Positions 6,825 through 13,256 are shown, numbered from the stretch's first letter. The stretch: 13,256 bases of DNA from Desulfobulbaceae bacterium (GCA_029865195.1 JAOUHH010000045.1:1-13256); one strand, 5' to 3'. Numbers and translations: made by a program. The notes: a model not told the origin generated them from the letters alone.

Positions 6825-7967
6825 ATGAAAAACACAAATATCAAGATGCCGCCATGGTGCGTCTTCTGCGGCCAAAAAGTTGGCCGGCCGCAGCCCCCCG
6901 TGCGGCGGAAACTGCAGGAATTCACCGTCGGCACCTGTCAGTGCGGCGCGATTTACACCTGTGATCCAACCGGCTTCAATATCGGCTCGGCAATGATCGA
7001 AGCACTGGTCTACGCCTGCAACGATAACTGGGACCTGGCGTGGGAACTCCTGCCGGACGACGATTATCTCACCGGCCGCATCGAGAGATACGACGAACAA
7101 ACCCATCAGGTGATCGAAACCGGCAACCTGGACGGACGATTCATTCGCGGCGTACTGTATTTTGTACGCCTGCACAAGGATATCGCCGAGATCAAGGAAC
7201 GCGTCAGTCAGCATCAGGAGGAGAGCGGCACCAAGTCCAATCGGCCGCCCGGTTTCTCGGCGCCGCCGGTGGAACCCACCCGCGATCCGAAGCGGAACCG
7301 GCAACGCGCCAGCAAACCGATGGTCAAGCAGTTGGTGGAGACGCGCGACATTGATGGCCTGGTCGACCTGCTCTTTGACGACATCCGGGTTCTTCGCTTC
7401 CTACAGCGACTTCTGTACGATCCCGTTGAGGAGAGCCGCTGGCTTACCGCCTACATGACCGGGCAAGCCTGTGCCCGACTCGCCACCAGGCAACCTGGGC
7501 ATGTCAGTGACCTTCTCCACCGATTATTTGAATCCTGCGCCGATTCGGCCTCCACCAACTGGGGCCTCATCGAAACCATCGGCTCGGTGATCGCCAGCCG
7601 GCCGGATATCTTCGGTGCCTTTACCCGTCACCTCCTGCCCTACAGCAGCCATGAATCGACCCGGGTGCTGACCATGTGGGCGTTTGCGGAAATCGCCCGC
7701 CATCGCCCGGACCTGATCCGGGCGATGCCCTTCTACAAGCTGCTCGATTATCTCGACAGCGAGGATGCGGACCTGATCGGCAATACCCTGCGCCTCTGCG
7801 CGCGGATCAAGGCGATTGAAAAACAAAGCGTCATCGAATCGTTACGAAACGACAAGCGGGAGGCTCGTTTCTACGAAAACGGTTCCCAAGTCACCACCAC
7901 GTTGGGCCAGCTCGCCGAAGAGGCCTTGGCCAGCATAGCAACCAGCAAGGAGAAGACCACGCCATGA
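6825..7967 (+). CDS. Cys-motif plus helical-repeat (HEAT-like) protein of unknown function
   Basis: The 380-residue protein has a distinctive two-part build. The N-terminus carries CVFC (12-15) and, after about 22 residues, CQC (38-40) with another Cys at 46 in GAIYTCDPTG; this resembles a zinc-ribbon or similar metal knuckle. A polar, Pro/Arg-rich linker at about 130-165 follows. Residues 165-375 are alpha-helical and HEAT/ARM-like, with repeating blocks such as WGLIETIGSVIASRPDIFGA and VLTMWAFAEIARHRPDLI. No enzymatic motif is seen. The start lies 2 nt after the TPR gene with AAGGGG inside that gene's end. The stop overlaps the next start as ATGA, which indicates translational coupling. Metal-dependent scaffolding or maturation linked to Dsr is a hypothesis from context; I do not recognise the family with certainty. 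Confidence 0.85.
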   Translation: MKNTNIKMPPWCVFCGQKVGRPQPPVRRKLQEFTVGTCQCGAIYTCDPTGFNIGSAMIEALVYACNDNWDLAWELLPDDDYLTGRIERYDEQTHQVIETGNLDGRFIRGVLYFVRLHKDIAEIKERVSQHQEESGTKSNRPPGFSAPPVEPTRDPKRNRQRASKPMVKQLVETRDIDGLVDLLFDDIRVLRFLQRLLYDPVEESRWLTAYMTGQACARLATRQPGHVSDLLHRLFESCADSASTNWGLIETIGSVIASRPDIFGAFTRHLLPYSSHESTRVLTMWAFAEIARHRPDLIRAMPFYKLLDYLDSEDADLIGNTLRLCARIKAIEKQSVIESLRNDKREARFYENGSQVTTTLGQLAEEALASIATSKEKTTP

Positions 7968-8545
7968 GCGAAGAAAACACCAACCAGCCCCCTGCCCCAG
8001 AAGGCGGCGACGTGAAGGAGCAAGCCAAGGCAGATTACAAAACCGGCCAGGATTTCCTGGTGAAGGGTGACACTGCCTTGGCGGCACACGCCTTCCATAA
8101 TGCCATGCTCGGATTTCAGGAGTGCGGCGACCTGCATGGGGTGGCCAATGCCGCCGACAAGCTCGCCGACATCTGCATGGACCGCCACGAATTTGCCCAG
8201 GCATTACAACATATCGAAACCGCATACAAAATCTGTGAAAAAGAGGAAGACCAGCAGAGCACCATCTCCTTACGGCTGAAGGTCGCGACGGCCAAGACCG
8301 GCATGAAGAAGTATGACGAAGCGCTCGATATCTACTTTGACCTCATCGATCATTATCGGGGGTCGCTCAACCCAAAGGGGACGGTGGAAACCATGGAGAA
8401 GGTCGCCGAGGTGTATCTCGCGCAGGGCAATACCACCGGCGCGGCCGACGCCTACCGGACCATCGCCTCCATTCACGCCAACTTCAAACATAAAAAGGTG
8501 GCCAAGGAATTTTACGACAAGGCCGACGCCATCGACAAAAAATAA
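7964..8545 (+). CDS. Second TPR protein, last gene of the three-gene operon
   Basis: The 193-residue protein has a short disordered N-terminus (NQPPAPEGG) and then a run of TPR-like helix pairs at about residues 22-52, 58-91, 101-132, 140-170 and a final helix. Examples are GVANAADKLADICMDRHEFAQAL and VETMEKVAEVYLAQGNTTGAA. It has no signal peptide or membrane segment. The ATG overlaps the stop of the preceding gene by four bases (ATGA), with AGGAG inside that gene about 12 nt upstream. Cysteines at 54, 71 and 91 are scattered and form no metal motif. The protein probably pairs with its operon partners as a protein-interaction module. A strong terminator follows about 40 nt later. Confidence 0.9.
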   Translation: MSEENTNQPPAPEGGDVKEQAKADYKTGQDFLVKGDTALAAHAFHNAMLGFQECGDLHGVANAADKLADICMDRHEFAQALQHIETAYKICEKEEDQQSTISLRLKVATAKTGMKKYDEALDIYFDLIDHYRGSLNPKGTVETMEKVAEVYLAQGNTTGAADAYRTIASIHANFKHKKVAKEFYDKADAIDKK

Positions 8546-8582
8546 GGGTGGCACACTGTCTGACCGGCACCGAGCCATACAC

Positions 8583-8622
8583 AAAAAACCCGTCATCGCA
8601 CGCACGCGATGACGGGTTTTTT
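8583..8622 (+). terminator. Rho-independent terminator of the TPR operon (sequence is bidirectional)
   Basis: ACCCGTCATCGC (8588-8599) and GCGATGACGGGT (8606-8617) form a perfect 12-bp stem with a 6-nt loop. It is flanked by A6 on the left and T7 on the right, so the hairpin can act in both directions. It is placed about 40 nt after the stop of the last TPR gene. Confidence 0.93.
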
Positions 8623-8647
8623 TGTTCTCCAGCCAAATGCATAGAGC

Positions 8648-8682
8648 AAAAAAAAAGCAGGGGCAAACGCCCCTGCTTTTTT
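8648..8682 (-). terminator. Rho-independent terminator of dsrABD (sequence is bidirectional)
   Basis: GCAGGGGC (8657-8664) pairs perfectly with GCCCCTGC (8669-8676) around AAAC, extended by an A tract on the left and T6 on the right. On the minus strand it ends in a run of T and lies about 24 nt after the dsrD stop. With the neighbouring hairpin it insulates two convergent operons. Confidence 0.93.
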
Positions 8683-8705
8683 AGACTCTGACCGAGAGAA
8701 GAGGT

Positions 8706-8939
8706 TTAGCGGGTCTCTTCGTTCTTGGCGCGGCCCTTGGCAGCATACATGGTGGTACTGCCGGAAGACCAGAAGTCCATTTTGCCTTCCTTCACCAGCT
8801 CGTTGGCGGCGTTCTTCACCTCACGCGGCTTGGCATCGGGATCGCATTCATAGAAATCCTTAACGTACAACTGAGGCTTGGGAGCATTGATTGCCTTCTC
8901 AAGGATCAGTTTTTTCAGTTCTTCTTTGCTAACAGCCAT
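8706..8939 (-). CDS. dsrD: DsrD, small activator of dissimilatory sulfite reductase
   Basis: The 77-residue protein matches DsrD in length and sequence. It begins MAVSKEELKKLILEKA, contains YVKDFYECDP and REVKNAANELVKEGKMDFWSSGSTT, and ends in a basic, polar tail. DsrD folds as a winged helix; published work on the family shows that it stimulates DsrAB activity rather than acting as a conventional DNA-binding regulator. It is found with reductive-type Dsr. The ATG has AAGGAG about 8 nt upstream, and the gene starts 25 nt after dsrB. It is the last gene of the dsrABD unit, with the terminator immediately downstream; dsrN, which often follows directly, lies about 2.8 kb further on. Confidence 0.97.
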   Translation of the reverse strand: MAVSKEELKKLILEKAINAPKPQLYVKDFYECDPDAKPREVKNAANELVKEGKMDFWSSGSTTMYAAKGRAKNEETR

Positions 8940-8964
8940 TTTCGTAGCTCCTTATGGAAAAGGT

Positions 8965-10095
8965 TTATTTGATATGGCTTGTAAACTTGAACTGGGTGGT
9001 GGTCCGCCAGGTGTCGTAAGCAAGACGGTAATCGTCGATGCTCTTGACGGTGAACGGAATACCGGTCTTCTCGAAGAACTTCTCCCAGCCGATCCGCTCG
9101 GCCCACTCGCCGACGCGCTCGAACTTGCGTGCATCCTTGGCGTAAACCTCAAGGATGTTGCGGATAGCTTCAACGGTTTCCGGCCAACGCGGCGGAGTGT
9201 TCGGCAAGAAGGGGATAACCAGCTTGGAGAACTTGGGCGCAGACTTGGAGTTGGAAACCTTACCGCCAACCAGGATGGCGATACCGTCGCCATCGGGATC
9301 GGCAAGAGGCATGGAAGGACACATGGTGTAGCAGTTACCGCAGAACATACAACGCTCGGCGTTAACCTTTACGGACTTGATCTCCTCGCCCTTGGAGTTG
9401 GTAGCCTTGGTGGGCTTAACAGCTCCAAGCGGACATGCGGAGATGGCCAGCGGCAACTCACAGACACCGGTGATGGTGTCGTGGTCGACCATGGGCGGCT
9501 TACGATGTACGCCGAGGATGGCGATATCGGAGCAGTGAACCGCGCCGCACATGTTCAAGCAGCACGCCAACGCGATCTTGACCTTGGCGGGCAGGCTCAT
9601 GCTGGTGAAGTACTCGAACAGGTCGTCCATAACCGCCTTAACAACGCCGGAAGCGTCGGTAGCGGGGGTGTGGCAGTGGATCCAGCCCTGGGTATGAACA
9701 AGGTTGGAAACGGATGCGCCGGTACCGCCAACGGGGAATTTGTTGCCGCGGCTTGCCAGATCGTCCAGCAGAGGCTGAACCTTGGACTCGGCGTCGACCA
9801 TGAACTCAATGTTGTTACGGGTGGTGAAGCGAACGATGCCGTCGCAATGCTTGTCGGCGATGTCGCAGATCTCGCGGATGTGCTCGACACTGATCAGACG
9901 GGCGCTGGCAACACGAATGGTGTACATCTTGTCGCCGGTCTCGCTGACATGCATCAGAACGCCGGGCCGAATGATCTCATGATAGAGCCATTTCCCGTAG
10001 TTCTTCTTCACGACTGCGGGGAAAAACTGCTCATAGTGTGGGGGACCGATGTCTGTGATTCTGTCTTTCATCGGATTTTCCGGATCGTAACCCAT
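8965..10095 (-). CDS. dsrB: Dissimilatory sulfite reductase, beta subunit
   Basis: With DsrA this subunit forms the cytoplasmic alpha2beta2 enzyme that reduces sulfite with electrons from a siroheme-[4Fe-4S] centre. The 376-residue protein is full length. The cysteines expected to hold the siroheme-coupled cluster are Cys141 (WIHCHTPATD) and Cys178/179 and 183 (ACCLNMCGAVHCSD). An inserted ferredoxin domain has CMFCGNCYTMCP (249-260) together with Cys221 in ISACPLGAV. The longest frame begins upstream at 10116, but the ATG at 10095 has GGAGG 6 nt before it and gives the family start MGYDPENPMKDRITDIG. It lies 58 nt after dsrA and 25 nt before dsrD. Codons ending in T (GGT, GTT, CGT) are more frequent than in nearby housekeeping genes, as expected for very high expression. 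Confidence 0.98.
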   Translation of the reverse strand: MGYDPENPMKDRITDIGPPHYEQFFPAVVKKNYGKWLYHEIIRPGVLMHVSETGDKMYTIRVASARLISVEHIREICDIADKHCDGIVRFTTRNNIEFMVDAESKVQPLLDDLASRGNKFPVGGTGASVSNLVHTQGWIHCHTPATDASGVVKAVMDDLFEYFTSMSLPAKVKIALACCLNMCGAVHCSDIAILGVHRKPPMVDHDTITGVCELPLAISACPLGAVKPTKATNSKGEEIKSVKVNAERCMFCGNCYTMCPSMPLADPDGDGIAILVGGKVSNSKSAPKFSKLVIPFLPNTPPRWPETVEAIRNILEVYAKDARKFERVGEWAERIGWEKFFEKTGIPFTVKSIDDYRLAYDTWRTTTQFKFTSHIK

Positions 10096-10153
10096 GGCTA
10101 ACCTCCTATATATCAATTAAGATAATATTTTATCGTTTCCTGCCGAACCACGA

Positions 10154-11428
10154 TTACATCGCGTTACGGGCGCGGAATTCCTTAACGTCACGCTCAAAAC
10201 CACCCTCGACCTCTTCCTCTGCCCAGAATACATAGGGGTTGGACCGCGGCTCTTTAACATGCTGCGGAATCGGGTCGACGTTGATGACCTTCAAGAAGGT
10301 GGGCAGACCGACGCGCTGCATGGTCTCACCAAGACGCTCACGGTTCTTGCCGTTCTCCATCCACCAGTCCCAAACAGACTCGATGAACTCAACCAACTGC
10401 TCGAAGTCGTTGTTCGGATCCATCTCGATGAAGGGCACGATCATGGTGGCCAGCTGTGCGCCGTCAAGGATCGGGGCTTTTGCACCGCAGAGGATGGTCG
10501 CACCCTGAACAACACCGGGACGCAGCGCGCGGGGCATCATGTTGATGCAGTGCATGCAGCGGGTACACTCAGCGTTGTCGATCTTCAACTCGCCGCCTTC
10601 CAACCACATACAACCGGTGGGGCAGAGATCGATAACATCCTTTTGGATGTCAAGGGTGGATTTGGGGCCATGCGCGCCACCGTTGGCAACGTAATTGCCT
10701 GCGGCGTACTCTTTCACGGCTGCCTGGTCGATACGGATATTGTCCCTCCAGTTACCGATAACGGACAGGTCGGAACGGGCGATGGATGCAACGCAGTCGT
10801 TGGGACATCCAGAGAATTTGAACTTAAATTTGTAGGGGAAGGCGGGACGATGGATCTCGTCCTGATAATGCATGGTCATGCCATGGCATGCAGCCTGGGT
10901 GTCGTAGCAAGCCCACTCGCAACGAGCCTTGCCCAAACAGCAGGAAGGGGTACGCAGGTTGGAGCCGGAACCGCCAAGGTCCCAGTTCAGGTCGTGGGTC
11001 AAGTCGTAGAACAGGGGCTCCAAGTGCTCGGTACGGGTACCAAGAAGTACCAAGTCGCCGGTGGAACCGTGCATGTTGGTCATACCGGAACCATACTTCT
11101 CCCAGAGGTCACACACCTGACGCAACTTGGTGGTGTTGTAGAACTTACTGGAGGGCTGGTTCAAACGGACGGTGTGGAAGTGTGCTACACCGGGGAACTG
11201 AGCCGGTACGTCGGAATAACGACCAACAATACCACCGCCGTAACCGAAAACACCGACGATACCGCCGTGCTTCCAGTGGGTGATCTTGTCCTTGAAAGAA
11301 AGCTCCATCTGGCCAAGGATGTCCCAGCACTGGGGGCTCTTCTCGGCCTGGCGCTTCAGATCCGTGACGAAGCTCGGCCACGGGCCTTTCTCCAACTCGT
11401 CCATCATGGGCGTGTTATGCTTTGCCAT
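10154..11428 (-). CDS. dsrA: Dissimilatory sulfite reductase, alpha subunit
   Basis: This is the catalytic subunit partner of DsrB in the sulfite-to-sulfide step; DsrC, the usual co-substrate, is not in the window. The 424-residue protein is close to the usual 420-440. The siroheme-[4Fe-4S] ligands are visible as C-x5-C (Cys164 and 170 in CCLGKARCEWAC) and C-x3-C (Cys208 and 212 in SGCPNDC). The ferredoxin domain has CTRCMHCINMMPRA (288-301), in which Met replaces the fourth Cys of the usual motif as is normal for DsrA, with Cys269 in DLCPTGC as the likely remaining ligand. A longer frame reaches 11464, but the ATG at 11428 has AAGGAGG 6 nt upstream. First gene of dsrABD, preceded by a long control region. 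Confidence 0.98.
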   Translation of the reverse strand: MAKHNTPMMDELEKGPWPSFVTDLKRQAEKSPQCWDILGQMELSFKDKITHWKHGGIVGVFGYGGGIVGRYSDVPAQFPGVAHFHTVRLNQPSSKFYNTTKLRQVCDLWEKYGSGMTNMHGSTGDLVLLGTRTEHLEPLFYDLTHDLNWDLGGSGSNLRTPSCCLGKARCEWACYDTQAACHGMTMHYQDEIHRPAFPYKFKFKFSGCPNDCVASIARSDLSVIGNWRDNIRIDQAAVKEYAAGNYVANGGAHGPKSTLDIQKDVIDLCPTGCMWLEGGELKIDNAECTRCMHCINMMPRALRPGVVQGATILCGAKAPILDGAQLATMIVPFIEMDPNNDFEQLVEFIESVWDWWMENGKNRERLGETMQRVGLPTFLKVINVDPIPQHVKEPRSNPYVFWAEEEVEGGFERDVKEFRARNAM

Positions 11429-11454
11429 TCTTTTCCTCCTTAAGCGGTAATTAA

Positions 11455-11474
11455 TGATAAACAAACCATTATCA
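11455..11474. promoter_or_regulatory. Inverted repeat in the dsrA leader
   Basis: TGATAA (11455-11460) and TTATCA (11469-11474) form a perfect 6-bp inverted repeat around 8 nt, beginning about 27 nt upstream of the dsrA ATG and just before its ribosome site. It could be a repressor operator or a small stem in the 5' untranslated RNA that affects translation. The AT-rich arms make chance occurrence possible. Confidence 0.3.
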
Positions 11475-11539
11475 CCCCGCCCGCCCGTGTCGTTACCAGC
11501 AATTACTTCTCAAGCAACAAATCCGACCGACAGAGTGAG

Positions 11540-11566
11540 GAATAAATACAATGTGAATGGTTATTC
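11540..11566. promoter_or_regulatory. Operator-like inverted repeat just downstream of the dsrA promoter candidate
   Basis: GAATAA (11540-11545) and TTATTC (11561-11566) are perfect inverted arms with starts 21 nt apart, two helical turns. If the dsrA promoter candidate is right, the repeat lies at about +5 to +32 of the transcript, a classic repressor position. A further TTATTC is at 11623-11628. No regulator is identified. Confidence 0.3.
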
Positions 11567-11577
11567 AGCAGGTGAAC

Positions 11578-11604
11578 TTAGTACAGGCATCCGCTCTTTG
11601 TCAA
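11578..11604 (-). promoter_or_regulatory. Candidate promoter of dsrABD
   Basis: On the minus strand a perfect TTGACA (11604-11599) preceded by seven T and a G is followed after 15 nt by TACTAA (11583-11578). The predicted leader is about 140 nt. The -35 box and T tract match the ferredoxin upstream element in 15 of 16 positions, and both have a TAYTAR hexamer 14-15 nt downstream. The short spacer lowers confidence in the exact -10. Confidence 0.4.
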
Positions 11605-11794
11605 CAAAAAAACTTCCCGGTTTTATTCCTGACCCACCACCGCCGCTTCGCCTTTGCCGCCGGGAAAAATCAAGAACCTGACGGCGACCGCCAGCCACCC
11701 TCAGCCGCGGCCTCCGGCGCTTCACAATTTGACGGAATTTTAAATATTATTTAGCGGCGAGACTTCTCTGAAGTTAAGCCATTACTTGAATAGT

Positions 11795-11823
11795 TTGACA
11801 CCTTTTCCTTTCCGCGATAGGGT
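11795..11823 (+). promoter_or_regulatory. Candidate promoter of the CoA-disulfide-reductase-like gene
   Basis: A perfect TTGACA (11795-11800) is followed after 17 nt by TAGGGT (11818-11823). The -35 and spacing are ideal; the -10 matches at only 3 of 6 bases. Transcription would start near 11830 and give a leader of about 170 nt. Confidence 0.35.
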
Positions 11824-12002
11824 GACTTCTGTGCAACCGGCCCGGGCTCCAACCAGGCGCAAGCCATCGGCACCGGACATGGCCGTTGCCCGTTCAGATC
11901 AGTCGATACCCAGGGACGCCTGAAAGTATATCCTTTGCGGCCAGCAAGAATCCTATTCATGACGTCCTGCCCATATTCAATACCACAAAGCGAAGGTGTC
12001 CC

Positions 12003-13256
12003 ATGTCAAAAAAAATCGTCATCATCGGCGGGGTTGCCGCCGGCCCCAAAACCGCATGTCGCGCCAAACGGCTGATGCCGGAGGCGGAAGTGACCATTAT
12101 CGACCAAGACAGCCTCATCTCCTACGGCGGCTGCGGCATCCCCTACTATGTCTCCGGCGACGTCTCGGATGAGAAGGAACTGCGCAACACCAGTTTCCAC
12201 ATGACCCGCGACGAAGCGTTTTTCCTGAACGCCAAGGGCGTCAACGTTCGCGCCAGCACCCGCGCGCTTGCCATCGACCGCAAGAACAAAACGGTGGCGG
12301 TGGAGGATGTCAACAACGGCGCCAAGGATTCGGTTCCCTACGACCAACTGGTCATCGCCACCGGCAGCCGCCCCAACATCCTGCCCATCCCCGGCGCCGA
12401 ACTCGACGGGGTGTTCACGATCAGCGATCTGCATAAGGCGATCACCATCAAGGAGCGCATCGCCAAGGGCGAGGTGGGCAAGGTGGTGGTCATCGGCGGC
12501 GGCGCCATCGGCATCGAGATGGCCGAGGCATTTACCGACCTCTGGGGTCTTGAAACCACGATCATCGAATTCATGCCGCAGCTGATGCCGCGGCTGGTGG
12601 ACCGCCCCTTCGCCCTGATGCTCGAGACCCACCTCCGCGAACACGGCGTGGCCGTTTACACCGGCGAAGGCGCCTCCGCCATCGAAGCCGATGCCGCCGG
12701 CAAGGCCTGCCGGGTGATCACTCCCAAACGAACCCTGGAGGCCGACCTGGTCATCATGGCGGCGGGCGTCCGCGCACGCAGCGAACTGGCACAGGCGGCA
12801 GGGCTTGCCGTCTCCCAGATGGGCAACATCATGGTCAATGACCGCCTGCAGACCTCAGACCCCAACATCTACGCGGCCGGCGACTGCATCGAGGTCAGAA
12901 ACATGCTCACCGGCAAGGGCACCATCGCGCCGATGGGTTCGCTGGCCAACCGCGAGGGGAGAATCGTCGGCGACAACCTGGCCGGCATCCCCACCACCTA
13001 CAAAGGCTGGATCGGCAGCTTCGTAATGAAGGCGTTCGAGCGCTGCATCGGTGCCACCGGCCTCAGTCTCGAAACGGCACGAGCCGAAGGCTTCAACGCC
13101 GACGCGGTGATCACCGCCCAGTCCGACCGAGCGCACTTCTTCCCCACCCAGGCGGTCATCCCCCTGCGGCTGGTTTTCGACAAGACCACCCGCCGCGTCT
13201 TGGGCGCGCAGGGGTTCGGCCCGGCCAACGACGCGGTACTGGCACGGATCGACGCC
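12003..13256 (+). CDS. FAD-dependent pyridine nucleotide-disulfide oxidoreductase, CoA-disulfide reductase/NADH oxidase-like (cut by right edge)
   Basis: The 418 visible codons stay open to the right edge, so the C-terminus is missing. The N-terminal FAD fold reads KIVIIGGVAAGPKTACRAKR. The single redox Cys44 in SYGGCGIPYYVSG is the hallmark of the CoA-disulfide reductase/NADH oxidase/persulfide reductase group. A NAD(P)H-binding motif VVVIGGGAIGIEMAEA lies at 161-176, and the second FAD motif IYAAGDC at 289-295. The dimerisation domain begins at about 330. Such enzymes reduce CoA disulfide, CoA persulfide or polysulfide, or oxidise NADH with oxygen. In many anaerobes the protein continues into a rhodanese domain, which would start beyond this window. 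The ATG at 12003 has GAAGG upstream. It diverges from dsrA, so a role in zero-valent sulfur or thiol redox is plausible, but this is inferred. Confidence 0.93.
   Translation, partial: MSKKIVIIGGVAAGPKTACRAKRLMPEAEVTIIDQDSLISYGGCGIPYYVSGDVSDEKELRNTSFHMTRDEAFFLNAKGVNVRASTRALAIDRKNKTVAVEDVNNGAKDSVPYDQLVIATGSRPNILPIPGAELDGVFTISDLHKAITIKERIAKGEVGKVVVIGGGAIGIEMAEAFTDLWGLETTIIEFMPQLMPRLVDRPFALMLETHLREHGVAVYTGEGASAIEADAAGKACRVITPKRTLEADLVIMAAGVRARSELAQAAGLAVSQMGNIMVNDRLQTSDPNIYAAGDCIEVRNMLTGKGTIAPMGSLANREGRIVGDNLAGIPTTYKGWIGSFVMKAFERCIGATGLSLETARAEGFNADAVITAQSDRAHFFPTQAVIPLRLVFDKTTRRVLGAQGFGPANDAVLARIDA

Larger units (their letters stand above)
11429..12002. other. 574-bp divergent control region between dsrA and the flavoprotein gene
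   Basis: No convincing gene is seen in this stretch. The left part (to about 11615) is AT-rich and holds the dsrA promoter candidate and two inverted repeats. About 11640-11720 is GC-rich without codon structure. About 11725-11820 is AT-rich again and holds a plus-strand promoter candidate. The rest, about 11830-12002, would be a long, fairly GC-rich leader of the flavoprotein gene. A 69-codon minus frame (11751-11960) has only a weak ribosome site, codon use unlike the neighbours and no recognisable domain. I did not recognise a known riboswitch. Confidence 0.7.

Noticed and set aside
8878..10101. 407-codon plus-strand open frame opposite dsrB
   Set aside because: Antisense shadow. The conserved Cys motifs on the minus strand identify dsrB, and the plus frame has no supporting ribosome site or domain.
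10259..11443. 394-codon plus-strand open frame opposite dsrA
   Set aside because: Antisense shadow caused by the same stop-avoiding codon use.
11878..11924. 14-codon plus-strand small ORF in the flavoprotein leader
   Set aside because: No ribosome site and no features beyond chance.
11751..11960. 69-codon minus-strand open frame in the dsrA/flavoprotein gap
   Set aside because: Weak ribosome site, codon use unlike the neighbours, no recognisable domain, and it overlaps a promoter candidate for the opposite strand. It could be real only if conserved in relatives.

Overview
This window most likely comes from a dissimilatory sulfate- or sulfite-reducing bacterium of the Desulfobacterota, and a GC-rich Desulfobulbales-like genome would fit. 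The basis is a complete dsrA-dsrB-dsrD cluster. DsrD is a marker of the reductive Dsr pathway. A DsrN/CbiA-type amidotransferase, a small bacterial ferredoxin and SRB-style conserved hypothetical genes lie nearby. The taxonomic placement is inferred from gene content and was not tested by a search.

Layout from left to right. (1) Positions 1-3553, minus strand: a four-gene housekeeping unit read right to left. It consists of a 138-residue membrane protein, alanine racemase (alr), arginyl-tRNA synthetase (argS), and the start of a single-pass membrane protein that resembles SPOR-domain proteins and runs off the left edge. (2) Positions 3643-4193: a ferredoxin gene (minus) with its own hairpin terminator and an AT-rich leader. 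Its first cluster motif has Asp where Cys is usual. (3) Positions 4194-4538, plus strand: a 114-residue protein of unknown function with CxC and CxxC motifs, overlapping by 4 bp the end of the convergent dsrN/cbiA-like gene (4535-5923, minus). (4) Positions 6190-8545, plus strand: a tightly coupled three-gene operon encoding a TPR protein, a Cys-motif plus helical (HEAT-like) protein, and a second TPR protein. (5) Positions 8583-8682: two strong back-to-back terminators separating this operon from dsrABD. (6) Positions 8706-11428, minus strand: dsrA, dsrB and dsrD. (7) A 574-bp divergent control region, then a flavin-dependent CoA-disulfide-reductase/NADH-oxidase-like gene (12003 onward, plus) cut by the right edge.

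How it fits together. DsrAB reduces sulfite at coupled siroheme-[4Fe-4S] centres, DsrD is its small activator, and DsrN is thought to amidate the siroheme. The ferredoxin and the flavoprotein are plausible redox partners in the same sulfur economy. The dsr genes are not one transcription unit here: dsrN has its own good sigma70-type promoter and is split from dsrABD by the oppositely oriented TPR/Cys-HEAT/TPR operon. The ferredoxin and dsrA upstream regions share an almost identical 16-nt element (15 of 16 bases) holding a TTGACA box with an adjacent A/T tract, which suggests co-expression.

The best candidates for an undescribed system are the TPR/Cys-HEAT/TPR operon and the small CxC/CxxC protein, both inside the dsr locus. 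Their functions cannot be deduced from sequence alone. No tRNA, rRNA, CRISPR array, insertion sequence or phage gene was seen.
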